The notes below the pieces were generated by a model that was given only the letters and a program-made list of their open reading frames with translations, was not told the origin of the DNA and made no database searches. A stretch of 64,000 bases of DNA from the NCBI GenBank assembly GCA_030062745.1, contig CP099839.1, positions 9,422,118-9,486,117 of the forward strand. The letters are read 5' to 3'. The position numbers were made by a program, and so were the translations under genes. Of the stretch, positions 30,234-43,029 are shown piece after piece. This stretch comes from Capitulum mitella (taxonomy: Eukaryota > Arthropoda > Thecostraca > Pollicipedomorpha > Pollicipedidae). The number at the start of each line of letters is the position of its first letter. The stretch's first letter is position 1.

Positions 30234-31956
30234 CTGCAAAGCAGACAACGCCATACGTTAGAGGAGAAATAAACATGGCAATACACGAATTTGCATCGGA
30301 TACCGTGCGAATTCGTGCATCCACTCGCTCCCCCAAGAAAGGCTGACTGCAAAATAAATTGCCATTCACCTCAGCGGGCACAAGTGTTCCCAGGGTCCAT
30401 GGGGAAAGGGGACTGCTTCGTTCCGCGGAAGCCCGAAAAAAGTTGCTGTCCTTTGCGTGGCATTATATTAGATCTCCACTGTCGCTGCATTCATTTTTCC
30501 GACATCGGCAATGATCGAAAGACGCTACGAAAATAACAGGCCTGACATATGCACTAAGCAGGGTTTTCCGTTCCACAACCTGTGCGTCAGGCTCTCAGTG
30601 CTTCGCATGGGCACCCGGAACTCTCAGAGAGAGCACGGACCAAGGGTGAGACTGTGCTCTCTGCTCGCGAAAGATGAGTTATCAGTCAGCACCTTCTGAA
30701 CGTGCCCACTGGATTCTGAGACGAGACGAAGACCCAGGCACCTCTGCGGCGTCTGCAAGTTTCTCTGTTGCGCGAGAAAATCTGATGTCACGAGGATGTT
30801 TAGTTACACAGTTCTCTTCAAAGCCCTCGGAGCCGCTGGACCGGCGCTGGACGACGCACCGTCCCTGCCGTCCCTGCACGTACGTCTCGCGCCGCCGACC
30901 ACCAGCCTGCTCACGGCGACACGCGAAGTTGTGCGCGCATCTCCCAGGGCGGCCCCTTCGCTCACGCACAGCGGCTTAGCGGCGGATCGGCATCGCAATG
31001 AGAGGCGCGGCTGACGGCAGCGCAAGACTGCTGGTCGCGGCCGCCAGGTGCGGCGGACGCGCCGACGAAGATTGATGTCGCGCGTGCTCTCGCAGGACCC
31101 CCGGGCCGGAGCAGCCCTTCTCGGCACGGTTCGGCACGATCCTCCGATACATACGGGTGGAGCGAGGCGGCGCGGGAGGAGCCGGCGGCGGCGGCGGCGT
31201 CCGCCCTGACAGCGGCCTCCTCCGCCGCCAGCGGCCCGTTCGGCAGGCCGGCCGTGCGCTGCCGTCGCCCGGTGCGCGCCGAGCCGCGCCCCCGGCGTCT
31301 GGGGCCACGCCAGAGCACGTGTCGGACGTCGGCCGCCGCGCCGGTGAGCGGCGGCCGCGTCCGCGGCGCCGTCTGGCCGAGTTTCACGCGTCGGCGGCGA
31401 GCTCCGAACGCCGGCGCCGCTTCGGCGAACCGGCAGCCACTCCTTCTGTTTTGATCCGCGCATCGGCCGCAGCGGAGAGTGAGCGTGTCAGGACGCGGCG
31501 GGCGGACCGACGGGTAAACAGACGCCGTCCTGTCCCCGTCTGTCGGCCCCAATTAGTGGAAGCGCGCTGGTCGGGCGGACCGCGGCCCGCCGCGCTATCG
31601 CTGACGGAACCCATGCTGCCCGTCCGCCTCGGTGGCTGCTAATGTGCTAGCTCTCGTTATCCCGAACAGTACACAGATGCACGGGGCCAGGCATTTCCGG
31701 AGGAAGTCCTCTCCGCGCGGACGAAATTTGCCGCGGGAAAACAGCGGATGCTGCAAAATATCTGGACGTGTAACCAAACAGCCGTCCATCAGACAGTTCG
31801 TCGCCCTTGCGCGACAAGTTGACACAAAGAGCTTTGGACCTGAACGGTCACTGTCCGAACGGAAGCTCCCGAACATGGGGACCGACTCGGATGTTTAGAA
31901 AGGCCACAGACATCAGTTTATAATTAGCCGCGCCGATCGATTCCGGTCGTACTCAC
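30234..31956 (-). other. Intron 3
   Basis: 1.7 kb. AT-richer up to about 30.8 kb, GC-rich with GGC runs from 30.8 to 31.6 kb. Long open frames in the GC-rich part are in several frames at once and are not supported as genes. Confidence 0.75.
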
Positions 31957-32114
31957 TATCGACATCAGGGTGAGGATGTACTGCTGCAGCTGGTCGCCGT
32001 GGTACTTGGCCATCTTGGCGTCGGCGGCCACCATCACTTCGACGTGGTGGGCTCGGCTGGTGGAGCGGCGCCGCCGGCCCGGCACCAGGTCGACCTCGGG
32101 CGTCGACGTCGGCT
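31957..32114 (-). CDS. ADAMTS exon 3: pro-convertase site and start of catalytic domain
   Basis: Completes the codon left by exon 2 (G+AG) and reads PTSTPEVDLVPGRRRRS, where RRRR is the expected furin-type cleavage site. The mature N-terminus follows with HHVEVMVAADAKMAKYHG and QQYILTLMSI, a very well conserved reprolysin opening. The acceptor lies behind a CTGACC-rich tract and ends CCGCAG; the donor is TCGATA then gtgagt, phase 0. The 158 bp length is consistent with both phases. Confidence 0.93.
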
Positions 32115-33784
32115 CTGCGGTCAGGCCAGGTCAGGTCAGGGGTCAGCGGCGGCGGCTCGGTCGGGTCGAGCCTGCCCGCTCGGGTCCGCCTCGGCAAACG
32201 GCTAGCGGCGACAGGACCGCCGAGTGCTGGGTCAACACTGCGCGCGCCACGCACTCGGCCGCCCTCTCCAGCAGTCGCACCGGCACGCTGCGCCGAGAGT
32301 CCACAGCCGCCGTCCCCGCTTCGTTGGAGAATACATGTCAAAAGACACTCGAGAGGAGGTGCTGGTGCCCGGTACAGCGAGCCTGGGACGCGAGACCTTC
32401 TGGTGTCCGCCACAGAAGCAAGGAAGCGTCCAGGCAGGCAGGTAATTTATTGAACGCGATCCTGCAAACCAGCTCTGCACTATCATTTTATTTATGCACT
32501 GGCTTACTTACAGTAACTCACGATACCGTCAAGTGATACTGAGTGCACAATGACACGCAGCTGCAGTCTTGCACGCATCGAGCCCAGAATTCAGGCGGTT
32601 GCGGTTATGGGCGCGGGATTGTTGCCGAAACGGGATGATGCATGTGTTGACGCTTTGCCACGCTGCAAGTCCTGCCGGCCCGGGCAGCGACCACCGGGAA
32701 AACGGCGAGCAGCGGCCCAACGTGCCGCCGGTCCGCACGCGGCCGTCTTACTGCGGCCATTAATCAGACCAGGCGGTTAGTTCGGACATCTCACGGACGG
32801 CTACCGCGGCGGTCCGTCCAGCACGCCGCCCGGACGACGCTCCGAAGTCGGCAGTGAGTCGCGTGCGACGACGGCGGAAGCGCCGCTGTGCGTGCCGCAG
32901 CGAGGTCACAAATACCGCGGCCGAGTCAGACGCGACCTCGCCGTTATGGGTCTTCATCGCGGCCGGACGGGCCGAGGGCGGCGGCCCGGCCGGTCCGGGT
33001 CGGCGCAGGGCCGGGGAGAGACCAGCCGCCGGCTAGCCCGTGAAATACGCGTGTCGTTCATCTGCGGCGGAGCGGCGGCCGACGGCGGCCGACGCCTTTC
33101 TCCGCCCGCCGGCCGACGGCGGCCGCGCGGGCGTGGCCGCAGCCGCCGGGCCGGAGAGATGACGGCGCGATACACGAGACCGACGCGGCCCGCTGGTGCG
33201 CCGTCTTTCAGAGGGACGGCGGCCGGCCGGTGCGTTATCCGCCGGCGGGCGGCGCGGCCGGCCCCAGCGGTACCTGTCCGCCCGACGCTGATGAACGAGT
33301 CCGCACGCTCAGCCCGGGAACTGGTTAATCTGGGTAATCGCCCGGCCGACGGACGAGAGACGGATAGCCGCTCCGCCCGTCAAGCAGCTCCAGATGTCTG
33401 GGTCGAGCCGTTTTCGCAACCACCAGGACCCACCAGCGGGTCCTCCGGACGGCACCCATTGCATCACGCCCGTCAGCCAGGACGCGCAGACAGAGGCGCG
33501 TGGCAGGGTGCGCTAATCCGTACAGGGCGTTGCTTTCTGCACGTATCAGATGCCCGTCCAGGCGCCAGATGGCCGACCGGTGTCTGTGACGTCATTGAGG
33601 GGTCGCACGTGGATGACGGGCGGTCAGATGTGCGTCAGTGCGACGGCCTAACAGAGGGCGAGAGCGCGAAGCTTGACGCGCGTGCTGTCAGATCCGGCTG
33701 ATTAGGGAACAGGCGCAGCGTCGGCAAAAACTGATCCCGGCAGTGGTCGGTCGCCCGGTCAACAAGGTCGGGGAGCGGCGGCCT

Positions 33785-33930
33785 GCTGCGGCGGCCCAGG
33801 GCGTCCGCGGATGTAAGGAAAGCCCGATGACCATCCGCGGATGTAGGGCCAGCGCTGTGACCCTCTGTTAATGCGGGGCTGGCGCTGTGACCGTGTGTGG
33901 ATGCTGAGCCGGTGCTGTGGCCGCCAGCCG
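33785..33930. repeat. 30 bp tandem repeat, four to five copies
   Basis: Units share GGATGT-RGG...CCAGCGCTGTGACC with moderate divergence. On the minus strand it gives a ten-residue periodic open frame (GHSxGxxxxD type), which I take as a repeat artefact. Confidence 0.75.
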
Positions 33931-35292
33931 GTTCACACGCCGTCAAACGGCCGGACGCGCCGAGACGGGGCTCGTCAGCGCCCGGCCGAGGCGTGACGGC
34001 CTTCCCGCGCCTGTCTCGGCCGTGACGGCGTCGCGTCGCTGCCGTGACGGCGTCACGTCACGGTCGCGTCGGACGGCGGCGAACCGGAGACGCGGCGTGG
34101 TGGGAGGGACCGCCGGCCGCCTGGCCGACCTAGCTGGACTCTCGGCCGGACTCTCGGCCGGACTGCCCGCTAATGGCTGCTGGTGTCTCGGGGACGCAGC
34201 GCTGTATTGGAGCGGGATGGTGCTGGGCGGAGCCGGCGCTGATGGACCGCGGCGGCGGCTCGCATCTGTCAGGGGGCGGAATCGCGGCATCGCCGGCTTT
34301 TCCGGCGCAGACGTGCCCGGATCCGCCCCGAGCCGCCGCCGGATGCGCTCTTCAGGCTCTCGGTGAGGCCGGCTCCGCGCCGCCCGTCGCCGCCGTAAGC
34401 CGATCACCGTGACGCGTCTTTTCTGGGCGCTGACAGTGCGGCGGCCGGCGCAGCTGCCCGCGCCATGCTCGCCGCCCTCTGTGCGTCAGATTCGCCCCCG
34501 CCGCGGTGCGTCACGCCCTCAGGTCTTTGTGTGTCGCGCCCGTGGCCGCGGTCTGAGGTCGGCTCAAGCACTAGGGTCAAGTGATGGACCGTAGTCCAAG
34601 TTGCTGATGCGCAATGGTCGCTTCCCCTTGTGAGTCACATTTGTCACTGGTGACGCGTCACATTTTTCGCTTCTCACCCGGCTTTCTAACCCTAGGCACT
34701 CTGCTAACTGGGGGTTAAAGGGTCAAGAGGAAAAAGCGAAATCGGTATCCTCTCTTTGCGTTGTTCTTCTTGGTTTTTCTCCATCATTTGTCTTTCTCGA
34801 CAGCGTGCGACTTGAATTCGACTTGTCTGCCTACCATCTCGACCGGACGTCAGGAAATCTGCTCAGCAAACATGCTATTTAGATAAACGCGATAAGCAGC
34901 TTAGACAATTAAGGACATGGACAGATTAGGAAAATCCCTCTTGAGTAAATTCGAAGCTCATGGCGCTACCGATTTAATGGAATAAACAAGCACGTTTGTT
35001 GACTGTGTACATTGGGAATATGAGGTTTATTCAACACAGATGCGGCGGGCATTAAACATGCAAACCCACATGTGCTGTGCCCAGCTGGCGCTAGAACCAA
35101 ACAAGCTACGTCAGTGCCCATGCATTTTCATCACCGTCCCCAACTCAGCAGCCAGCTGGTCTTGACAGGGCACCGTCATCCCATATGCTAATTTCGCCGT
35201 CGGCTGTGACACAGCCGACAGCGGCATTCTGTGGGAACGCCGCTCAGGCCGCTTCCTTCCTGCCCGCGGGGCGTTCAGGCCCGACCCTGGCC

Positions 35293-35312
35293 GGGGGGGG
35301 GGGGGGGGGGGG
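35293..35312. repeat. G20 homopolymer
   Basis: Twenty consecutive G on the plus strand (C20 in the gene's sense strand), in intron 2. The true length is uncertain because such runs are hard to sequence. Confidence 0.85.
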
Positions 35313-35795
35313 CGCGCCACTTCCTCGAGCCGCGTCTCGTCTAATCGGCGCGACGCTCACGCATATGCATGAAACCGGCCGCCGAAACGAAGATCGAGTC
35401 AACAGCCTTGACCGGAACCGCAGGGCCGGCGCGGCGGCGGCGGCGGCGGCGGCGCGTGCGGCGCAGGGCGGCCGCCAAGCGCCGCGCAGTCGCCTCGAAC
35501 GCAGTGCGTGGCCCGCCGAGTTTATTGACTCTGGCCGCGATTGAAAAGCGGTGTTTGGCTTCGCGAGCTGTCCCATAATTCGGTGGGATCCGGTCACCCG
35601 ACGCGGCGAAGGTCGCGCCGCCCGCCGCCCATTAGCCACCCGGCCGCCCACGGAAGACGCATCGCCCGCTCCGCTCTCCGCAGCCGCGCAGGAGCGTGGG
35701 TGGACGCCGCGCGCCACGCAGTCATGGCCGGGTCGGACCCGGCGGGCCCCGCCCGGGCCGGTCACAGCCGGCGGCCCGCAGCCGACCGAACTGAC

Positions 35796-35910
35796 CTGGC
35801 GGAAGTCCGGCCAGCGGGTAGCGCTGGATCACGTGGTCGCCCGGGACGTCGGCCGGGTCGTCCGACGGCCAGATCAGGTAGCTGCCCTCCGACGTCCGGA
35901 TGTGGCCCGT
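35796..35910 (-). CDS. ADAMTS exon 2: prodomain, second part
   Basis: Begins TGHIRTSEGSYLIWP directly after the SLCHGM end of exon 1. This is the usual ADAMTS order (SLCxGM then a G-x-I/L-R-T-x-x-G stretch) and shows that the exons belong together across a 15.4 kb intron. The acceptor is a clean CCTTTGTTTCAG, phase 0. The donor is CCAG then gtcagt, leaving one base of a codon. The exon also codes HVIQRYPLAGLPP, a basic/proline stretch in the position of the pro-region linker. Length 115 bp fits the phases exactly. Confidence 0.9.
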
Positions 35911-37334
35911 CTGAAACAAAGGCACCGCGCTGCGTCAGGGCTAAATCACGCGCGGCCGCGGACTGCGCGCTGCGCGTACGGCTCGCTTTGATCTGCGCGC
36001 AATGTGTCTTGTCAGATTTCTTGCAAGATTTTCTTGCAAGTCAACCGAGGCCCGTGCGGCGCGGACGTCTGAATGTTAAGCGCCTTTTTGGCGGCGCCGG
36101 CCGGCGGGAGGATCCAGCTCATGTAGCAGCCGGCGGCGGGGTCGCGCCGGCCGACACGGGACTCCACTCCCGGCCCGCCGCTTCGAAGGATTACCACTTC
36201 AATTCAGTGAACGGCGCCGCGTCAGACGCCGCCGCTGATCCCGCGTGCGTGCGGCAGACGGCGTGGCGCGCCGCCGCCGCCGCCGCCGGCGCCGTGTTCA
36301 TGGCCGCCGGAGCCGGGCGGTGTCCGCCGCCGGTGAATCGTCCCGTAACTGGCGCGGATCGCGGCCGATACGATCTCCGTCCGCGCCGGGAGGCGGCGGC
36401 GGCGGCTGCTGGTGTCCCCCGGCCCGGCGGACGCGTCGCCCGGCTCCGGCTCCAGCCCAGCTCGGGTCCGAGAGGAAGCGCCGCCGACGGCCACCGCGGC
36501 CGCCGCCGTCGCCTGATGAATGGCTCCGACGCTCCGTTAATCAATGCCACCGAGCCGTGAGCCGGCGTCAGTTTTTGCGGCGGCGGGTCCGCTTAATTCA
36601 GCGTCGGGCCGTCCATGACCGGTCGGGCGGCCGAGCCGGTCCGGCTCGAGACGCTCCGGCGACCGGGCGTCGCCCGGAGCCGACGCCGACGAGATGAATC
36701 GTCAGGGCGAGCCGTGAACATGCAGAAACGAGCGACGCGGCTGTTGGCCGCCGCCGTCGCGGGGGTTGCACAGCGGGCGACACCGGATCAACATAAATAA
36801 CACAACAAACTCCAACTGCCCTTCACGGAACGGGCAGACACATCCGGACTGACACATGACGTAGGACGGAAAGTCAGATGGGCGGGACGAGTCATCGGGA
36901 CACGGCAGGAACCGATCGCGGGCGACGTAAAGAGGAACCGATCGAGGAGGTGGCGCCGATGCTGCAATCGGCGCCAGCCGCCAGACATGGAACGGAAGTT
37001 CACCGCTTCCCCAGTGCCGGCTGACGACACTGTACGCCGTACGGAGGCTCAGAACGGGTCCATGTCGCGACACAGGCGATAGTGAAACGTGCAACGGCCA
37101 ATTGCAATAGTTCCTGGAACGGTTCGATAGTTTATTGACCGGATAAGCAACGTTCAGAGAGAGACCGGATCGACGCAGAGGAAGAGAGGCGCAATGCCGC
37201 CGCGCGGCGGTGGCGGCGGCCGGACCCAACTGGCCCCCCTCTGACGCCATGGCAGCGCCGCGGCCGCGGTGCCGGCAGTGTAGGATCGGCGGCCGGCGGC
37301 CTTGGAGCCGGACGGGCCGGCAGCACGCCGTCTG

Positions 37335-37365
<31 letters not shown>

Positions 37366-37498
37366 TCCGAGACGGACTGCCGCAGCCGGCGCCGCCAGCG
37401 CCCGACCGCACGACCACAGAGCTTTCAGAGGGGGCGGCGACGACCGCGGCCCTCGGGAGGTCCGGCGACCGCACGTCCACAACACCACGTGGCCTCCG

Positions 37499-37510
37499 TG
37501 ACGTCACGTG
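37499..37510. promoter_or_regulatory. Fused CRE and E-box, TGACGTCACGTG
   Basis: TGACGTCA and CACGTG overlap by two bases. This composite is recognised by both ATF/CREB and bHLH-ZIP families. Only the motif is seen. Confidence 0.3.
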
Positions 37511-39710
37511 TCCGGATCACCGCGGCTGTTTACGGGACCCGCTCCGCTCCACCGCAGCGAAACGTCCCCGCCCTCCAGCTGCACGTGGGGCCCGGGCGCG
37601 GGCTGGCGGCGGGCTGACCCTCCTCCCGGCAGCGTCACCGCCGCCGACGGCGCCGGCCGGACGGCGAGGCGTCAACCTGGCGCCGCCGCCGTCGGCGTGG
37701 GACCTGCCGTCACCGCCGCCGGCGGGCCGGCCGGCCGGACAGCCGGCGACCGACGTGCTCGACACCTCGGGCGGCGGCGCCGGCGGCGGGGCGGCCGCAG
37801 CGCCGCAGGGACGGCCGCCGACCGCAGCGGGCCGCCCTGCGTCTGATCTGTCAGCGCCGGCGACGTAGGCCGCGCACCGCACGCCATTAGGTGACCGGGC
37901 GTCACGGCCGGCGCCCACCCGCCGCCGGCGGCTATCGGCCGGCCCGGCACCGCGGCCGGCCTGCTCTCGACCGGCTCAGCGCTGTCGCCGGACGGCGCGG
38001 CTTCAAAGGCGGCGCGGCGGAGCGCGTTGTCTGAGAGCTCGTCTGCGCCGCCCGACATCAGGCATCGACGGCTGGAGATGACGGATCGTCCGGTTAGGGG
38101 GTTCGGCTTGATCGCGTCTGGCACGCCGCGCTCTCCCGCCGACTGAACGGGCCCGCGGCCGGCTCCACCTGGCTGGCAACGGTCCAGCTCGGGCTGAATG
38201 GCCGTTGCCACGGCGGCGGCAGCGGCGGCGGCGGCGGCTGGGCAGACCGCGCTGGCGGCGACCCCAACGACGCGCCGTACCCGGGGGCCGCGCCGTTCCC
38301 CGGCCGTGGGAACGACCCCCGGCCCGGCTACGGCGGCAATGAAAACAAACGGCCGCTGCCGCTACAGGTGGCGGAGCGAGACCTGGCGCCAGGCTGGCCG
38401 GCTGCGGCCGCCACGGGCGTGGACCGCGCGGCCTCGGAGCGCCGGCAGGGACCGTCCCGTCGCCGGCAGGAGGAGCTGTCCGCAGCGGGTCATAACCGAG
38501 GGCAGGACGACTGCCCGGGGCAGGTTACGGCTTCCGGCCGGAACTTCCCTGGCCAAGTCACAGCCGGGGCAGGCACACCGTCAGCTTCAGGTCAGACCTG
38601 CCGGCGGAAGCCGTTCCTGGTGCGGCCAGAGCCGGCAGCGCAGGCTGTACCGGAAGAGGTCGTGATTTTCTGCCCAGGACGCTGGGGGAGCGACACACCT
38701 GAAGACGCGTTACGTCCCGAGAGCCGCAGCGTCAGGACCAGAGCCTGACGACAGAGCCTGGCAACCGGCAGGACCGCCTCCCGCCGCCGGACCGCAGTAA
38801 ATCACCGACAGACACAGCGCCATCTCGCGTCAGCGGGCACCGACCGATGCGCCGCGATAGGGTCCGCCGCCACCTTTTGCGGCGCGGAGCTCATGCCTAA
38901 CTTTCCACTGTCGCGCGCCGCACTGTACCGACGCGGTCCAGTTCTGCAGACGACGAGACTGCAGGGCATTCATGAGAGACGACTGGTTTACAGAACTTTT
39001 CACTTACCGTAACGTAAACCAAGATATGTATCGCACTTTGCCGCTTATGTCCAAGCTTCTGTAGTTCGTTTACAGACTTTAATAGCGACGTCTTCTGGAG
39101 ACTCTGATGATAACTACGTGCCTTTTTCATTAGATCACACGGCCATCATGTATGTGCCTTAAATGGTGAAAATCACAATACTAGAAAGCAGCACTAGTTT
39201 TACAGCTTTTGTTAAAAAGATAGATACGTTCCTGGGTATAGAACCAAGCTAAGAGTGAGCACAAGACGACATGACATCTTGGAGATGACCAGTAAGCTTT
39301 ACGGGCTTTCCTAGTGCGGGGGAAGATCCGTTTGTTGAGACTGTGTGTCGCACAAACACAAATGAAGCAACAGCCAAACCCAATGACAGGCAGACGACGT
39401 CCCACGCAAGCTTCCTGCGACATTGGTCAACACCTGACGTAACATGTCGCCACCTCCGAGTACATCCCATTGATACCTACAACTCGTCCTCTCTGAAAGC
39501 GGCGGACAGACCACCATCCGCACGGCGTGCCCTGCCCGTACGGCGGTCGGCCGGCGGCTGTGCGACCGGCGCGTCAGGTGACGCGGCGCCTGATGGTGGC
39601 CGCGTCGCTCTCGCCGCCGGCTGTTTACTGCCGACAGCGCTCCGCCGCCGCCGCCGCCGCCGCCGCTTCCGGCCGACGGCGCCGAAATCCCGGTCAGTCG
39701 GCGACGGGGA

Positions 39711-39838
39711 CCACGCGTGATGAGCTCACGGCGTGTCCGTGAGACGTCAGCGGGCCGGGCGGCGGCGGCGGCGGCCACGCGTGATGAGCTCACGGCGTGT
39801 CCGTGGCCGACGTCAGCCGGCCGGGCGGCGGCGGTTTA
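39711..39838. repeat. 64 bp direct duplication
   Basis: CCACGCGTGATGAGCTCACG and the following GCGTGTCCGTG, ACGTCAGC and GGCCGGGCGGCGGCGG occur at 39711 and again at 39775. Nearly identical, so the duplication is recent. Each copy carries an ACGTCA half-CRE. Confidence 0.9.
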
Positions 39839-39959
39839 ATGGGCGGCGCCGGCTGTCGGCGGCTCCGGCCGCCAGCCACCCAGGAGCGGCGGCGAGCGGC
39901 CACTGCCCGGCCGGCCGGCGACGCCGCCGGGCGCGACCTGACGGCGCCGCCACCCACCG

Positions 39960-40019
39960 CAGCCGTCAGGTGCAGCAGCAGCCACCCGCGAGGGTGGCTG
40001 CTGCTGCAGCTGACGGCTG
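39960..40019. repeat. Near-perfect 28 bp hairpin with GCGA loop
   Basis: Arms 39960-39987 and 39992-40019 pair at 27 of 28 positions (one G-G mismatch at 39970/40009). The loop is GCGA, a GNRA tetraloop, and the stem contains GCAGCAGCAGCCACCC. In RNA from either strand this would fold very stably. It lies inside intron 1. Confidence 0.92.
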
Positions 40020-40689
40020 GGTAGCGTCACGCAGCAGTGTCCCGAATTTCAAACGCTGCCCATTGCAAACTGCGTTCATTGACCAAACACTTGACGTGAA
40101 GTTTAATTATGTATTATTGATCACGCTTCTGATGTGTTTTCCAGGTGCCCGGCAGCCCCCTACTATTTAAGTATTGAAATCCAAGTGTTCAGTTGGAAGC
40201 AGATTCCCCTTTAGACCCCTTTTGATGCTCCAGAGCGGAATTTTCCACTCAGGCGTTTTGCGACAGCAGCCACATCAAGATTTACCGCCAGCAAAACTGA
40301 AAGGAGATTATTCCGATACAGCAGGCTGCAGTGGCTGGCGGTGACACGGCCAGAGATCTTGATCGAGTCCTGGACGGCAGGTAGGAGGGCAATGTCAAAG
40401 CGTAAAACGGCACTAAAACGCCAGCCGAATCTGCCACTGTGCGATGTCCCATTCGACTCGGATCACTGGTCGGATCGCCATGTTTTACACATCGCGGAGG
40501 CAACCCGGCTTTTAGCACTCATTCGCGATGCAAAACAGCAGACCACTTGTCTTTTATGTGGTTATCGTGCATCGGAGCAGAAATGACATGCGAATTAGCT
40601 GGCCTCATCCCTTTCTGGGAAGGTCACATCTCCGAAAGATGTCCCGATACCGAAACCGCTCGCCGTTTTTTTTTATAGCTGACTTTTTC

Positions 40690-41090
40690 AAAAGCTCGGA
40701 GTTCTGGTGATTTTTGCGCAGCATTCTCGATTCTGTCTGCGTAGTTACACACATGTGACATACTTGTGCTTGATTCCGCTTGGGGGCGGGGGCTGATTCC
40801 GAATCCGACCAAGTGCTCGATGACTCAGTTTTCATTCGGACCCAACGCGGTTTTCCAAAAGTGAGTCGATTTCGATTCCGGGTCAGAATAAAATGCGTCC
40901 ATTGTGGAATCGATCCTACCAAGATACCTTGGATTGGATCAGGCCATTTGAGCTGCTTCCAATTCTGATTCCGTAGACAACAGTGTGATTCAGCTCGACT
41001 CTGATTCTGGCACTTATCAGTGCAACCGACTCTGATTCTCACCGGAACGGAATAGATTCCTTAGTCGAGTCTGATTTCGATGAAATCGAT
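40690..41090. repeat. GATTC-rich degenerate repeat region
   Basis: GATTC or GAATC recurs more than a dozen times in 400 bp (GATTCCGATTCC, CTGATTCTG and similar) without a fixed period. Confidence 0.6.
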
Positions 41091-42164
41091 CACACGTTTG
41101 ATACACAGTAAGGTGGGAAATATTTCATCAAACTGAATTGGGCGCGTCGCGCAGCACGAAATAGTAACAATCGCGCGGTGACGTATCTTAATTCGCAAAA
41201 CTCTGGACACACTTGATCGGGCTTTAATCGTTTAATGACGAAGTGGAAGCTTTTCAATCCTTTAACGAGACGATCTGACAAAGATCAGTCGAGTCCGTGT
41301 TTTGCGGACGCCCAACCGGGCGTCATATCAGCTGTCAAGAACAAACCGAGACACAAGGATTTGTCATCGGTCGCTGCCAGCAACACACGACAAGCTGCAG
41401 CAGCTGAGCACTGTGTCCTCGTCAGCGACGACGCTCGTCCGCTGAGAGAGGCCCGCCGCCTGCAGATCCCACGCGTCCGGCGCCGGCGCCGGAACGTCAC
41501 CGCCAAACAGATCAGGTCAGAGCGTCCGTTTACGCTCGTAAATTGGAAGGAACACCCGCGCAGACGGTGACGTGACGGGGCGGCCGCCCGGCCTGGCGGA
41601 GCCGCCGCATCCGGTCGGTAATCCGCATCCCCGCGCATCTCCCGAGATGAGCCGGCTCCGCGCGCAGCGGCGGCGGCGGCGGCGGCGGCGGCACCGGCCC
41701 GCTCGCACGAGGCCATCTCTCTCCGGGCCGAGTCCGCGCCGGACGGTCGCGCACGCGCCGTAAATCTCCGCCGACCTTCGACATCAGCAGCCGGCTGTCT
41801 GCGCGGCGACCCGCCGACGGCCGGCGTCGGGCCGTCGACGGCGGCGATCCGGCGCTGACGGCCAGCAGGGGCGGTATCAGCGGTCCGGCGCCGTCAGCGA
41901 TCCCGCGGGGGCGCGCCGGGCGTGGCGACAGCCGGCGTCCGCGGCCGACCGCCGTTCACCGGCAGAGATTGCAGCGCGGCGACAGCTGATCCGCCGACAG
42001 CGAACTATCGGCCGGCTGACGGCCCACCCGGAAGACGGGCTAATTAGTCACGTGGTTCTTGTTTGAGTTCGTGCTTCTCTCGCGCAGCGCCAGGCCAGTA
42101 AAAACACTGCTGTTAAGAGACCAGGAAGAGTGCAGGGTCGGGAACGAAGAAGAAAATGACGAGG

Positions 42165-42302
42165 ATGAGACAGTGAGAGGGAGAGAGAGAAGGAAGGGAG
42201 AGGGGTTTTTTGAGTGAGTGAGTGCGTGAGTGAGAGAAAGAGAGAGAGAGAGAGAGGGAGAGTGAGGGAGAGAGAGAGGGAGGGAGAGAGGGAGAGGGTC
42301 GA
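42165..42302. repeat. Compound GAGA/GTGA microsatellite
   Basis: A GAGA tract, then GAGTGAGTGAGTGCGTGAG, then a further GAGA tract. Resembles the compound array at 61.6 kb. Confidence 0.88.
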
Positions 42303-43029
42303 AGAAAAATAAGAGACGAAAATGGTTTGAAAGGGAGAAGCCAAGAGACATTAGTGGATCATTGTCGGTGGCTCATTTTGGGGAAAAAGTGTTTAAGTGC
42401 TTTAAACATGGCATAAGTACCCTGCCACAACAGGGGCAAAAACGTAAGAAGACAGAGTGGCAAGCCGTAACGACACGGAGATAAACGGCGCAAAGGGAAA
42501 CGACGGGTCGGGGGCACGACACAGAACACAGAAATGGTACGTGAAGAGCAAAATAAACGTCCATAAAGCGGATGATGAAAGAAGCTGGAGAGAGACCATC
42601 ATCTAGATAAGGCAGGCCAGGGAAATGAGAATGCGAGCCCTACAGATGTGACGAAATGCAACAGATAAGAGTTCATGTGGACCCAAAGGACACAAGAAGT
42701 GTCAGATTAATGACTATTGCGCGGACAGGTTCGGCAGCTGAGGACGGCTCTCAGATGGTCCGGCGGACGGCTGAGCAAAGGAGACGGTTCTGACCCGACC
42801 GTCGGCCGTCCCCAGCAGAGGGAAGTCGATAGCGAAGAATGGTCCTCGTCCCGGAACCGACGAGCTGGTCCCAATCTCCGCGGTCTGGCCCGACAGATCT
42901 CATCGAGAATAATGGCCGCTGTCGGTTTTCGTCAACAGCATTGTTAAACCGTGCGGCGTCAGTGTCGCCAGGGACGAGGCGAGCTGTCCAGAGTTTGACA
43001 GGGACGGCGAATGACTCGCACATTAGCCG

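Larger units (their letters stand above)
32115..35795 (-). other. Intron 2
   Basis: 3.7 kb. GC-rich with CCGGCC sequence to about 34.6 kb, AT-rich at 34.6-35.1 kb, then GC-rich with a 20-base G run. The acceptor of exon 3 is preceded by four CTGACC-like units in 35 bp. No coding sequence recognised. Confidence 0.75.

Noticed and set aside
33635-33946. Minus-strand periodic frame with GHSxGxxxxD repeats
   Set aside because: A translation of a 30 bp tandem repeat with no start, splice or domain support.
35541-36560. 339-codon plus-strand open frame
   Set aside because: Antisense to exon 2 for part of its length and low-complexity elsewhere; no recognisable domain.
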